Below, in pieces: positions 16,496 through 26,609 of a stretch of 64,000 nt of DNA. The stretch is from GCA-002050365 sp038235165 (GTDB taxonomy: Bacteria > Acidobacteriota > Blastocatellia > Pyrinomonadales > Pyrinomonadaceae). Position 1 is the first letter of the stretch. Each line of letters opens with the position of its first letter. The stretch is taken from NCBI GenBank assembly GCA_038235165.1, contig JBBSUG010000009.1, positions 62,001-126,000 of the forward strand, read 5' to 3'. Made by a program: the position numbers and the translations under genes. Under the pieces are notes generated by a model. It saw only the letters and a list, made by a program, of their open reading frames with translations, searched no databases and was not told where the DNA came from.

Positions 16496-16525
16496 AATTT
16501 ACAGGTTAAATGATGAGCGTGTCAA
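16496..16525 (-). promoter_or_regulatory. Sigma-70-type promoter of the sulfur operon
   Basis: Consensus TTGACA (16525-16520) and TAAATT (16501-16496) are separated by 18 nt. Transcription would begin near 16489, about 40 nt before the SAM-II-like aptamer, leaving a leader of ~180 nt before the PLP enzyme gene. Confidence 0.6.
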
Positions 16526-16797
16526 GTCGAAATAAAATGATGAGGCGAAACCGATGCTAAATCATTCAATAATTTCAATATCGTTAATGATAACTGAACT
16601 TTTGATTAATATCAACAATTTTTTCGCAGATTGACACCTGTCAAATTTTCAAAGAATACCAACAAAAACTAGATTTATGCTTCGTCTCGAAAGTCTTTCC
16701 CCGGATGTATTCTGCCGTAAATATTTGTAATGCTGACGGCATAAATTTTTCTTTTAAATTTAGATTTAACATTTAAATTAGCTTTTAAAAAGGAAGT

Positions 16798-16826
16798 GCG
16801 GCTGATGTTCGGGAAACATCAGCCGC
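16798..16826 (-). terminator. Likely terminator of the phosphohexomutase/FtsB-like operon
   Basis: Arms 16798-16809 and 16815-16826 form a perfect 12-bp GC-rich stem with a 5-nt loop. On the minus strand it is followed after a few bases by CTTTTT. It lies about 100 nt after the FtsB-like stop. The remaining region 16530-16790 is AT-rich with no gene seen. Confidence 0.6.
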
Positions 16827-16929
16827 GGTTTTCGGATGGTTTTAGCTGTAGGCACACACGGAGTTGATAGGCAAAAGGCGGATAGTTAGCGGGCAGGCAT
16901 AATGTGCTGCGTAAAAAACTCTCCGTAAG

Positions 16930-17295
16930 TTAATTAGACGGCACGAGAATCTTTTCGTTCGGACGACTCATCCCGATTTTTCGGGCTTCGCGCTCAACCG
17001 TGCGCGAGTCGGTTTTCAAACTGTGAATTTCTTCCTGAATGGCTAAGTTTTCAGTACTCAGTTGTTCAAGTTGAACGCTTAAAAATTGATTTTGTTGCAT
17101 TTCAACTTTCATTTCCGAAAATGCTCGTAGGTTTATCGCTAAACAGAGCATAAAAGTAATTGATGTAATGACGGTGAAAACAAACCACTGCGGCGTTCCC
17201 GTTTCGGTTCGCTCGGCAGATTTTGCGCGGCGGGTTTTGGCGGGGATTAAAACCACCGGATTATTATCCCAATAAGTAGTGACGACCTTGTTCAA
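16930..17295 (-). CDS. FtsB/DivIC-like septum formation protein
   Basis: 121 residues: a short basic cytoplasmic N-terminus, one membrane helix near residues 38-58, then a heptad-rich coiled coil (~62-105) and a tail ending SRPNEKILVPS. This layout and size match the septum formation initiator family, which bridges FtsL and FtsQ at the division site. Sequence similarity alone is weak, as usual in this family. It overlaps the preceding phosphohexomutase gene by 32 nt, implying co-transcription and coupled translation. Confidence 0.8.
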   Translation of the reverse strand: MNKVVTTYWDNNPVVLIPAKTRRAKSAERTETGTPQWFVFTVITSITFMLCLAINLRAFSEMKVEMQQNQFLSVQLEQLSTENLAIQEEIHSLKTDSRTVEREARKIGMSRPNEKILVPSN

Positions 17296-18661
17296 GCAGC
17301 ACCTCCAAATCTTGTAAGTTTTCAGCTTCGGCGTAAATTCTGACCAGCGGTTCGGTTCCCGACGGACGCATCAGCATCCAGCTTCCATCGGCGAAGATGA
17401 ATTTCACGCCGTCCAGTCTGTTGATTTTCTCAATCTTTTTGCCATCGATTTCCGACGGCTCCTGCGATAATTTTTCTTTTAATTGTTTGGCAACTTCATC
17501 GGTCAGTTTAACACCGATTCTGCCCGATTCGAGTTTCCCGACGCGGCTGTACAATTCTTCTAACTGCGCGGTTAAACTTTTCCCGCGCACGGCGACCGCT
17601 TCCGCCGCCAACAGACAGGCGATGATGCCGTCTTTTTCCGGGTAATGTCCTTTGATCGAAAGACCGGCGGATTCTTCGCCGCCCAAAATTATCTTGTCTT
17701 CATTGATTAATTCGCCAATGTATTTGAACCCGACCGGCGTTTCGTATAATTTCAAACCGCGATTTTCCGCCACCCGGTCAACCAGTTGAGTAGTAGCGAC
17801 GCTGCGTGCCAAACCTTCCGTCCAGCCGCGGCTTTCCGCCAAATAATCGGATAACAGCGGAATCAATTCGTTCGGCGTGATAAATTTGCCATTGCCGTCA
17901 AGTATTCCGAAACGGTCGCCGTCGCCGTCCGTAGCGAGTCCGAGTGTCAAATTTTTCGACGTGATTTTTTCACGAAGTTCGTCCAAATGCTCTTCGCCGG
18001 GTTCCGGTGCCTGTCCGCCAAAGGTAACATCGCGCCAATCGTGAATCGTCTCGACCTCTAAACCAAAGCCGCGCAATATCTCATCTAAATAGCCGCGCCC
18101 CGTTCCCCACAGCGGATCATAAGCGTATTTGCCGCCCGCCGCTGCGATTTGGTCGAACCGCACTTTGGTTTTCAAATCCTCTAAATAGCCTGGACGCGCG
18201 TCGTAACTTTCAATCGTGCCGCCATCCGCATTATCCGCTCCGATATCGTTTTCGACATTTTCCTCGATCTGTTTAGTTACATCGGGCAAAGCCGGTGCGC
18301 CGTCAGCGGTCGAAAACTTAATACCTTGATATTCCGGCGGATTGTGCGAAGCTGTAAAATTTAGCGCGCCGACTGCTTTTTCATTTTTAATAGCGAATGA
18401 AATCGTCGGTGTCGGTGTCGGATGATCGCACAGTAAAACTCGAAATCCTTTACTCTTGGCAATTTCAGCCGCAACTTCGGAAAATTTTTCGCCCATAAAG
18501 CGAGAATCGTGTCCGATGATCAGAGTTTGGCGGTCTCCGCCGTCACCTTTGTTTTCTTTCAAATAGCGGCAAATTGCTTCGGTTACGCGGCGCACATTCG
18601 CAAATGTGAAATCGTCCGCGATAACGGCTCTCCAACCTGATGTTCCGAAGCGTATACTCAT
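17264..18661 (-). CDS. Alpha-D-phosphohexomutase (phosphoglucomutase/phosphomannomutase)
   Basis: 465 residues starting MSIRFGTSGWR, the substrate-entry start of the family. The phosphoserine loop is TASHNPPEYQG, the magnesium loop DGDGDRFG, the sugar-binding loop GGEESAG and the phosphate-binding loop MRPSGTEPLVR. It moves phosphate between C1 and C6 of glucose or mannose (or glucosamine) phosphates in the cytoplasm. Its coupling with a division protein suggests supply of envelope precursors. The leader (18670-18790) contains ACGAGAG/CTCTCGT complementary segments of unclear meaning. Confidence 0.93.
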   Translation of the reverse strand: MSIRFGTSGWRAVIADDFTFANVRRVTEAICRYLKENKGDGGDRQTLIIGHDSRFMGEKFSEVAAEIAKSKGFRVLLCDHPTPTPTISFAIKNEKAVGALNFTASHNPPEYQGIKFSTADGAPALPDVTKQIEENVENDIGADNADGGTIESYDARPGYLEDLKTKVRFDQIAAAGGKYAYDPLWGTGRGYLDEILRGFGLEVETIHDWRDVTFGGQAPEPGEEHLDELREKITSKNLTLGLATDGDGDRFGILDGNGKFITPNELIPLLSDYLAESRGWTEGLARSVATTQLVDRVAENRGLKLYETPVGFKYIGELINEDKIILGGEESAGLSIKGHYPEKDGIIACLLAAEAVAVRGKSLTAQLEELYSRVGKLESGRIGVKLTDEVAKQLKEKLSQEPSEIDGKKIEKINRLDGVKFIFADGSWMLMRPSGTEPLVRIYAEAENLQDLEVLLEQGRHYLLG

Positions 18662-19403
18662 AAATCTATCTTGGAAAGAGTTTCAAAAAACACTCTCAAA
18701 ATAAAAAACTCTATTGTCTTTATAAATTTCTTGAAACGAGAGATAATAGATCCAAATCTTTACGGAGACTCTCGTTAAGGTGAAAGCAAATTTAGCATAA
18801 ACAAATTTAGTTGTAAAGAATTTGCTCGATCAAAGAAAACGTAGTGTTTGCAATAATTTACAATCCTTTCTTCAAGTAAAAGTTAAGCAAGGTGCTTAAA
18901 AGGTGAACGATAGGTGAACGGAATTCCACGAAAACGTCGTTTGTGTTCATTTTTGCTGTGTGAAATTCATCTGTGTGCAAATACAATTAGTCAGTCAGGT
19001 TAATCACTTGTGGAAAAAACTTAAACAAAGGCTTAATTGGTACAATTTAAAGATTATCTGCTGGTTCTCCGTGCAATTGTTGAGTATTCTTGTGTGTCAA
19101 AATCAAACACTTTTTAGAACGCCTCCGCTGCGTGTCAATTTGGCTCACTGCACTTTGACAAAAAAATTTCCATTTTTTAACTTAAACTGTTTATAAATAA
19201 CAACATTCGGCATAATCTCGGTGACGGCACAATTATTGCCTACATTAATACGTTAATTAGAAAAGCTTTTTCCGCATAAACCGACTAAAAACTTTTTATT
19301 AAAAATATTAGTAATACATAAATTTTGACTTTGTTTGTTAATTGACCTGAGGCGGAAGAGAATCTTTAGCAAAACTAGAAAATTTCTTTTGGAGAGAAAA
19401 ATT
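18662..19403. other. Long intergenic region upstream of the radical SAM gene
   Basis: 742 bp of AT-rich DNA between divergent genes. No protein-like frame is convincing. It should hold the promoters of both neighbours; no near-consensus pair stands out. Confidence 0.4.
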
Positions 19404-21437
19404 ATGAAACCTGTAAAACATCTTGAAAAAGGCTTGACCTACGTCGCTAAAGGCGTTTTTAACGCCGTCAAAGCCGTCAACCAATACAAACCAAATGCGT
19501 CTTTTACGCCGAAATGGTCGGATAAACCACTTTTGAAGTCGTGGCAGAAAACAAAACCGACGCTCGGTTTTCCGCGCACGACCGATTCGCTCTGTCCGAA
19601 CTGCGTGATCGAAGCGCGTGAAGATATTTTAGCCGGGAACAAAGAAGTCGGCATTTTAGTGAACGAAAAAGTCGGCGAAATCAAAGCGCAGATCATCGAA
19701 CGCGACGGTGAAATTTGGATGATTAAAGATTGCCCGGAACACGGACACTTTGAAGATTTGATGGCGATTGATTCCAAGTTTTTAGAACATATCGAAGCCA
19801 ACTTTCCGGGACGCGACATTCAATCGCATAACGACGAAAAACTGCACAATCACGGTTCGTCAACTATTAAATACGGACGCGGTGCGGTGCTGACGGTTGA
19901 TTTAACCAACCGCTGCAATATGATGTGCGACCCGTGTTTTATGGATGCGAATCAGGTCGGTTTTGTTCACGAACTTTCAATGGAAGATGTCAGTGAAATT
20001 CTCGACAATGCGATTTCAATCAAACCGCGTCGTCAAATGTCCGTTCAGTTTTCAGGCGGCGAACCGACGCTTTCACCGTATTTTCTCGATGCCGTGCGCT
20101 ATTCGCGCAAAGTCGGTTACAACTCAGTGCAAGCGGCAACTAACGGAATTGAGTTTGCCAAATCAAAAGAATTTTGCCGTGAAGCCGCCGAAGCCGGGTT
20201 GAGATTCGTTTATCTGCAATTTGACGGCGTTGGCAATGATGCGAACTCGCACAGACAAGTCGGCAACCTTTTTGACGTTAAACTTAGAGCAATCAACAAT
20301 TTACACGAAGCAGGCGTTGATATTGTGTTGGTGACAACGCTGGTCAACGGGGTTAATAACGATCAGGTCGGTTCGATTGTGCGTTTCGCCCTCGAAAACC
20401 CCAAAAAGGTTTCATTTGTGTCATTTCAACCCGTTTCATTTACCGGACGCGATGAACATATTACCGAACAAAGACGTTTGCAACAGCGATATACGCTGTC
20501 ACATTTAGCGCAGGATGTTCAGAAACAGGTCGGAATTACCGAACCTTTGCGCGATTGGTTTCCGCTTTCATTAATGGGTGCGTTTGCCGATTTTGCCGAT
20601 CTAGTTCACGGACCGGAAGCCGATTGGGGACAAGTTTCCTGCGGCTGTCACCCGAACTGTGGTGTCGGAACCGCTGTGATGATTAACAAAGAAACAAAGG
20701 AAATGGCTCCGGTTCCCGAATTTCTGCACATCCCGAACCTCGTCGAAGATATGAAACACATTACCGATACGGCACGCGGCAAGTGGTTTTCAAACTTTAT
20801 GATGGGAATGGCACTGCTCAAAAATTACGATCCATACGGCTCACCGGACAGTTTGACGCTCGGCGGTATCTTGAAAAAGTTTGATAAATCATTCGGCTTG
20901 TCGGGTAAGGATTACGGTAAAGTCGGGGGTGATCGCACGGTCGAAGACATCGAAAAACGTCGCCAAGACCCGTGGAACTTTCTGTTTATCGCCGGAATGT
21001 GGTTTCAGGATTTGTTCAATTACGATTTCCGCCGCACCGAAATGTGTATCATTCCTTACGGAACACAGGAAGGCGAAATTTCGTTCTGCGCTTATAACAC
21101 GGGTATCGGTTGGAGAAACATTATCGAACATATGCACCAGAACGCGACAATCGCGCAGTGGTACAAAGATAACGGTCGCCACGAAATTTTTGCCCGCGGC
21201 AAAGAAGTCGAACTCGATAATACTGACCACGGCTTGAAACTCAATCCGGTTGATTTGGAACGCCCGAACAAGCCGGATATGGACGGACCGAAAACCGCCG
21301 CCGAAGAAATGCAAATGATGCGTAAACTCTACCAACAAATGGTAATGGAGAAAAACGAAATCAAAGGTGAAAGCCTCGTACAGATCGGCGGATTAAAACG
21401 CACTAAGAAAGATGATGCCAAATCGGCTTCGGTTTAA
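19404..21437 (+). CDS. Radical SAM enzyme resembling tetraether/membrane-spanning lipid synthase (Tes-like)
   Basis: 677 residues from the ATG at 19404, chosen because GGAGA (19391-19395) lies 8 nt upstream. The [4Fe-4S]/SAM motif is Cys171-x3-Cys175-x2-Cys178 (CNMMCDPCF), followed by SGGEPT. An N-terminal module has CPNC (64-67) and later CPEHGHF, and there are further cysteines in CGCHPNCG. The order (N-terminal Cys-pair plus CPEHG, then radical SAM core) is that of archaeal Tes/GDGT-MAS and its bacterial homologues. Acidobacteria are known for membrane-spanning isodiabolic acid lipids, so tail-to-tail acyl coupling is a reasonable inference. Confidence 0.8.
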   Translation: MKPVKHLEKGLTYVAKGVFNAVKAVNQYKPNASFTPKWSDKPLLKSWQKTKPTLGFPRTTDSLCPNCVIEAREDILAGNKEVGILVNEKVGEIKAQIIERDGEIWMIKDCPEHGHFEDLMAIDSKFLEHIEANFPGRDIQSHNDEKLHNHGSSTIKYGRGAVLTVDLTNRCNMMCDPCFMDANQVGFVHELSMEDVSEILDNAISIKPRRQMSVQFSGGEPTLSPYFLDAVRYSRKVGYNSVQAATNGIEFAKSKEFCREAAEAGLRFVYLQFDGVGNDANSHRQVGNLFDVKLRAINNLHEAGVDIVLVTTLVNGVNNDQVGSIVRFALENPKKVSFVSFQPVSFTGRDEHITEQRRLQQRYTLSHLAQDVQKQVGITEPLRDWFPLSLMGAFADFADLVHGPEADWGQVSCGCHPNCGVGTAVMINKETKEMAPVPEFLHIPNLVEDMKHITDTARGKWFSNFMMGMALLKNYDPYGSPDSLTLGGILKKFDKSFGLSGKDYGKVGGDRTVEDIEKRRQDPWNFLFIAGMWFQDLFNYDFRRTEMCIIPYGTQEGEISFCAYNTGIGWRNIIEHMHQNATIAQWYKDNGRHEIFARGKEVELDNTDHGLKLNPVDLERPNKPDMDGPKTAAEEMQMMRKLYQQMVMEKNEIKGESLVQIGGLKRTKKDDAKSASV

Positions 21438-21454
21438 TTTTTCAAACCAAAAAC

Positions 21455-21496
21455 AAAAAGCCTCGTCAATGTGTTCAAACATTGACGAGGCTTTTT
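21455..21496 (+). terminator. Intrinsic terminator after the Tes-like gene
   Basis: Perfect 18-bp stem (21455-21472 with 21479-21496), 6-nt loop, ending in a T-run and placed 18 nt after the stop. The following 21497-21829 is AT-rich and without an identified gene. Confidence 0.88.
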
Positions 21497-21829
21497 CGAC
21501 GAAAAAATTTGTCATTGCTCTCACATAGTAAAATGCAATGACGGTTATTTCGCCTGCTTTCTTTGAGTGAACAGCGAACATTTAACAAGTGACGGAGAAT
21601 AATTTTTAAATTTTTCCCTGAATTTTCATAATTCAACCGTTAAATTTACTCGTCGGTCGAGTCCTCTCGTTAATAGATTTTTGTTGCTTTTCTGCCTCAA
21701 ACAAGCTATCAAATTATTTGACGATTGGATTCAACTAAGGAAACAATAACCTCGGAGCGGACTTTTTTGCGGCAACTATTTTCTTTCAATTATTTTGATA
21801 TTGCACTTCGCACTGAAACTTTATTTTAT

Positions 21830-24800
21830 ATGAAAAATATACTGATAACCTTATGCCTTTTCGCTGTTCTGATGATGCTGGGAACCTTTGTATTCACACG
21901 GGTTTCGCAGGCTCAGAATAACAGCGTCACCGCTGATTTGCTCAATCTGCCTGCGCCGCCGCCGCCAAATCCGCTTAACGAAAAAATCGTCAGGGGACGG
22001 AAAGCAAATTTTTACAATAAAAATAATGTGCCGAGTGATGATGCTCCGATTGAAGACCTGCTTGATTATTGGAGATTTCAGAACGATTCCTACAATCAGA
22101 CCGGATATAATGTTCCGCCTTCCGACAGAAGTCTGGAGAGGATACTTGCCGCTATTGAGAAAAATCCCGAAACTCTCGTCAGATATCTCAATATCTTGCC
22201 TGACAAGTCCGAAGCGACTGATTTTGTCAAACGCCTTTACGACCGGGAACTCGATTCGGATGACAGTGAAAATTACCGCGCAGAGGGGATCAAACAATGG
22301 TTGACCAATCACAGTGATTATTTCAGCGATGACCTGTTAAAAAACGCGCAGCAGGTTGCCGATACGGGCGAATATGTCACTAATCAAGAGGCTTTGCTCT
22401 CACTCGGCAGAGTAAATTGGGAAAAGGCGCAGCCGATTGTTGACCGTTTGTATAATGATCGAAGCCAGCCCGTCGCACAGGTTTTAGCAAACTGGATTTT
22501 ATACAAACACGCGCTCGACACAAATTCTTTAGGCGACATCGAAAAATACCGCGCCGAATTGAAAGCGATGGTCGAAAATAAATCGGCTAAACCCGGAATG
22601 CGTGATTTGGCAATGGACGCGCTCAGTCATACACCGGATTTTGACGGACGCGATGACTGGTATTTTTCGCTGCTCGGAGACGAAACGCTCGGCGATTTGC
22701 GGGTGAACGGACAAAGTTACACCGGTTTGACGACGCTGATCGCGGCTTCGCCGCCAGACAAATATGCTGCAAAAATGCTCGAAATTCTCAAAAGCGGTAA
22801 TCCGGCGGCGCGTAACGCGGCGGTTCGGAATCTCGCCGCGCTTTTAAACCAAAAAAATCCCGAAATTATCAGGACTTTGGTACCGTGGTTGGAAGACCCG
22901 AAATGGGCGAAGGAAGTCGGCGGGGAAAGACAGCAGCTGGTTTCGGTTCTGCAAAACATCGCTATCCCAGAAAGCGTTCCCGGCTTGATTGCTGTTTTGA
23001 ACGAAAAATCGTCGCGTACTTCGCCTCCGTTAAACGACGGAAATTCTAATTTGTCGCCTGATCTGAAAATAAACGCTAACATAATGAATTCCAATATGAT
23101 GATTGATTACGGCGCGGAAAGGGAAGAATATCCGTTCCGAAACGCGGCGATTTCCGCGCTCGCTGTGCAGAAAGATGCGCGGGCGGTTCCGGCACTGCGG
23201 TCGGTGATGACTGAGATCGAATTCTGGCAGCAGGGCAATGTCGTGCGGGCGTTACTGGCGAGCGGCGGATTTTCAATTCCCGAACAAACCGAAGCACTCG
23301 AAGCCGTCGCCCAAAGTGTCGGTTCAATGTCCGGCGGCGGCAAAATGACAAACGCGAACATCCCGCCTGATATGAGAATGGAGTCGAATATGGCGATGGC
23401 TGAGTCGGTTAATATGTTGAATATGAATATATCAACAAAGGATTATATGGCTCCGCGCCGGTATAATCCGGCAGAAGTGAAGTTTACGCTGGGAATACAG
23501 TTGCTTTCGACGACGGATGTCAGCGATGAACTCGTCACAGCAGTGGTCGAACGCATCGGCGAATTGGAGAAAAAAGACAAATCTTTGGCATTCGCCCTGA
23601 GAAAAGTCATACAGCGTTGGAACGGTGCGGGAGTTAATCTGCTTTTATTAAAAGATTTGAAAAACGGGCGGGCGGATATGGACGAAATCGTCAAACTTTT
23701 GAGTTTACGAAAAGAACTGCGCGAAAAACAGCCGAACGAAATTTACGATGCACGCAGCGGCGGCAATCCGGCGGCACTCGGCATCGTGCCGTGTCTGCTA
23801 GAGAATAACAGCGAATACGATGCGGTTTTAAACAGCGGCAGCGTGGAAGTGAAAACGACGATGTTCGCGTGCGCGCGGCTGATTCGCGCCCGTCTGCCGC
23901 TCGGCAAGGTGGCGGAAAATTTGCAAAGTCCGATTAAACTGCTCGCACAGGCGGCGGAAAGTTATCTTGAATCGGAAGATTCGCCCGAAGCGCAGGCATT
24001 GGTTTTCTCGGCTAACCCGAACAAAGCTAAAATTCTCGGCGCGACAACTGCTTTTACATCGGAAACCGGGTCTCCGACAATAAGCAATTTTTTAGACGAG
24101 CTTTTTGTCAGCGTTGATGATTCCTTCGGCTTTTTAATGTATCTGGCTTACGACGGCGGCGAAAAATTCGGAGAAAATGAGAAGAAACTGCAAAAGGAAG
24201 TTCAGGGCAATCAGGAAATTCTGGGCGTGTACAGTTATGATGGTAATTTTATCCGCATTTACAAGGACAAAGCGGTTTTCAGTTGGGAAGAAGACGCGGC
24301 GCGATACAATGAACGCACGCTGACCGAATCTGAATTTAACACTGTCAAAGATTATCTGGCTTCGCAGCGGGTCAATGAACTTGCGCCTTTTTTAGCCGCC
24401 TGCGAGGAATGCCAAAGTAAAGAATTACTGATGCTCGGTCGGCAGGGCGGACGGCGTATTTTTATGCGAAGCTCATCGCCGCCGGATTTCTTTGCCGAAC
24501 TCGACCGGCTGTTTGCCAAATTGCGAACGCCGCCCGCCCGACTGCATTATCGCCTTGAAAAAGATGTGGCGGGTCTGGAAATTATGTTTGCCGACAAAAA
24601 CTTTCAAGCGCAGACGCTCTGGAAAAACGGCGAAGATTTTCGGCTGTTGATTGATGACACGCAGCGGCACAAACAAATTGATAAAGAATTGCAGCGGCAG
24701 TATGAAGCCGATGCGGAAAAGGAAGATACAGATTACGAAAAGGTTGAAGAGATAAACCGCAAACGCCGCGCCCAGAGAGAATTTGAAAGTTTAGCGTGGT

Positions 24801-25591
24801 ATCAGGTCGGCAGGGAAAAGCTCGGCGGAACAGTCGCCGCCCCGCCGCAAATCGAATTTCTGCCGGTGCGCGATGGTGCGTCGGTATTGGCGACCAGTGA
24901 GCAGTGGAAAGCCCGAACGCCGAACTTCGAAATCAGAGCGGATGCCGAGGGGCTTTACAAATACAGTCGCGGGCGAATGACGAAAATATTGAGCGGATAT
25001 TACGAACAGCCGCTGGTTACGCCGAATGGACGATGGGCGATTGCCACAAAATTCAGTGAGGAAGACGGACCGGAAAGCAGTTTGGTGCGGGTAAATTTAT
25101 TGACGAATAAAGAATTTAAGATCAATATTCGGCAGTATCCGGGACTCAATGCCGTCGCTTTTGTTAATTCGATAAATAAGGTTCTCGTGTGGGGACACAC
25201 TTACGAATATGATTACAAAGAAAAAGCCTCGAAAATCGGTGATTATTACTTGCTCGATGCTGAAACAGGTATTATTGAAACGGCAAAAGGCGACGTTCGT
25301 CCGTTGGCGCAGCAAACATTTCGTCCGCTTCAGCCGTCCGGCGGCGCGAACGAATTTTGGGCGGCAATTCCCGACGTAAAGAAAAATCAAACTCAGATCG
25401 GAATCTACGATGCTAAAAATTTTATTTTCAAAACACGGCTGGAACTTCCGCAGATTGCATTCGACAGTATGGATTTATGGGCGGACGACGCGGAAAACAA
25501 AATCTATTTTGTTTATAAAGGACAGTTGCTCGGTTTGACGCTGACACAAAAACAAAATAAAAGCGTTGCCGTTTTGAAAATAAAACAGTAA
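21830..25591 (+). CDS. Large exported protein with HEAT-like repeats and C-terminal propeller-like region
   Basis: About 1253 residues from the ATG at 21830, which begins a clear signal peptide (MKNILITLCLFAVLMMLG...SQA); an in-frame start 35 codons earlier is less likely. Residues ~100-650 contain helical, alanine-rich repeats with ARNAAVRNLAALL and FRNAAISALAVQ, typical of HEAT/armadillo arrays. The last ~350 residues read like WD40/PQQ-type beta segments (GRWAIATKF, INKVLVWGHTY). No enzyme motif is visible. Probably a secreted scaffold or binding protein; its partners are unknown. Confidence 0.85.
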   Translation: MKNILITLCLFAVLMMLGTFVFTRVSQAQNNSVTADLLNLPAPPPPNPLNEKIVRGRKANFYNKNNVPSDDAPIEDLLDYWRFQNDSYNQTGYNVPPSDRSLERILAAIEKNPETLVRYLNILPDKSEATDFVKRLYDRELDSDDSENYRAEGIKQWLTNHSDYFSDDLLKNAQQVADTGEYVTNQEALLSLGRVNWEKAQPIVDRLYNDRSQPVAQVLANWILYKHALDTNSLGDIEKYRAELKAMVENKSAKPGMRDLAMDALSHTPDFDGRDDWYFSLLGDETLGDLRVNGQSYTGLTTLIAASPPDKYAAKMLEILKSGNPAARNAAVRNLAALLNQKNPEIIRTLVPWLEDPKWAKEVGGERQQLVSVLQNIAIPESVPGLIAVLNEKSSRTSPPLNDGNSNLSPDLKINANIMNSNMMIDYGAEREEYPFRNAAISALAVQKDARAVPALRSVMTEIEFWQQGNVVRALLASGGFSIPEQTEALEAVAQSVGSMSGGGKMTNANIPPDMRMESNMAMAESVNMLNMNISTKDYMAPRRYNPAEVKFTLGIQLLSTTDVSDELVTAVVERIGELEKKDKSLAFALRKVIQRWNGAGVNLLLLKDLKNGRADMDEIVKLLSLRKELREKQPNEIYDARSGGNPAALGIVPCLLENNSEYDAVLNSGSVEVKTTMFACARLIRARLPLGKVAENLQSPIKLLAQAAESYLESEDSPEAQALVFSANPNKAKILGATTAFTSETGSPTISNFLDELFVSVDDSFGFLMYLAYDGGEKFGENEKKLQKEVQGNQEILGVYSYDGNFIRIYKDKAVFSWEEDAARYNERTLTESEFNTVKDYLASQRVNELAPFLAACEECQSKELLMLGRQGGRRIFMRSSSPPDFFAELDRLFAKLRTPPARLHYRLEKDVAGLEIMFADKNFQAQTLWKNGEDFRLLIDDTQRHKQIDKELQRQYEADAEKEDTDYEKVEEINRKRRAQREFESLAWYQVGREKLGGTVAAPPQIEFLPVRDGASVLATSEQWKARTPNFEIRADAEGLYKYSRGRMTKILSGYYEQPLVTPNGRWAIATKFSEEDGPESSLVRVNLLTNKEFKINIRQYPGLNAVAFVNSINKVLVWGHTYEYDYKEKASKIGDYYLLDAETGIIETAKGDVRPLAQQTFRPLQPSGGANEFWAAIPDVKKNQTQIGIYDAKNFIFKTRLELPQIAFDSMDLWADDAENKIYFVYKGQLLGLTLTQKQNKSVAVLKIKQ

Positions 25592-25777
25592 CGAAAAAAC
25601 AGCGGCAGCGAAATTTTCACGAACGGCGGCTTTTATCTCAAACAGATGTTTGTTGTTCTCTTTGGCGTTGCGCCGCCGCTGCGTTAAGATGTTAGTAACC
25701 CGGCGCGAAAGATTGATGCTTTAACACTCAAAAAAATATTGGTCTTTCGTGCGAAATTGGTACTTCAGTAAACAAAA

Positions 25778-26254
25778 ATGTCAATAAGCAGAGATGAATT
25801 TCGCGCCGCGCTCGGTCGGTTTGCGAGCGGCGTGACGGTTGTCACACTCAAAGATGCAAACGGAGATTGGCACGGAATCACAGTCAGCGCATTCAGTTCC
25901 GTATCGCTCGAACCGCCGTTGATCTTGGTGTGCATCGAAAAATCAGCAGGCAGTCACCACGCCTTCAAACAGGGTGAATTTTTTGTCGTTCACGTCCTGC
26001 GGGAAAATCAACAGCACTACTCCGATCAATTCGCCTCGCATTTGCCCGATAAGTTCAACGGCATCGAATATGAAGAAAATAGTCACGGAATTCCGATGTT
26101 AAAAGATACTTTGGCGACTTTGGAGTGTCGTCTCGTCAACTCACACGAGGGCGGCGATCATACGATTTTCGTCGGTCAAATCGAACATTCGCGCGTTTCA
26201 GACGACAAACCTTTAATCTACTTTCACGGAAATTATCGGAAGATGACTCAATAA
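25778..26254 (+). CDS. Flavin reductase-like FMN-binding protein
   Basis: 158 residues, the normal length of HpaC/FRP-like flavin reductases. It starts FRAALGRFASGVTVVTL, contains GITVSAFSSVSLEPPLILVCI (the flavin-binding strand-loop) and ends HGNYRK. Such proteins reduce FMN/FAD with NAD(P)H for a monooxygenase partner. No monooxygenase is adjacent, so the partner is unknown. No good Shine-Dalgarno is seen before the ATG. Confidence 0.9.
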   Translation: MSISRDEFRAALGRFASGVTVVTLKDANGDWHGITVSAFSSVSLEPPLILVCIEKSAGSHHAFKQGEFFVVHVLRENQQHYSDQFASHLPDKFNGIEYEENSHGIPMLKDTLATLECRLVNSHEGGDHTIFVGQIEHSRVSDDKPLIYFHGNYRKMTQ

Positions 26255-26378
26255 AGCGTAAATAATTTTGAAATCCGAAATCTGGAATCTTGAATTTGCA
26301 ATTCCATAAAAGTTATTTGATTTTGCATTTACCGGTTGGAAACTATAAATTATATAGTTAAACGAGAGGAGAAAATTG

Positions 26379-26588
26379 ATGGCAAAAGACGTTATAAATG
26401 TTGATGGTGAAGAAAGAATCGTGCGCGAAGATACGGCAAAATCGTATCGCGGCGTGATGTGGGCGTTAATTAGTGTCGGAGCATTCATTGTTATCGGGAT
26501 GATTTTGCTTTTAGGTGGTTTTTTGAAGTCGGCGACTGACGGCACTCCGCAGAAATCTCCGGCGGAAATCGAAAAACAAAGACAATAG
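26379..26588 (+). CDS. Small single-pass membrane protein
   Basis: 69 residues: a charged N-terminus, one membrane helix (~residues 27-48, GVMWALISVGAFIVIGMILL) and a short polar tail. The ATG at 26379 is placed behind GAGGAG with good spacing; a TTG one codon earlier is less likely. No family is recognised. It precedes tsaD with a hairpin between them. Confidence 0.7.
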   Translation: MAKDVINVDGEERIVREDTAKSYRGVMWALISVGAFIVIGMILLLGGFLKSATDGTPQKSPAEIEKQRQ

Positions 26589-26609
26589 AATAAGTGAAAA
26601 ATACGTAGT

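Noticed and set aside
18960..19196. A 78-codon frame in the gap before the radical SAM gene
   Set aside because: No Shine-Dalgarno, atypical composition, no recognised pattern.
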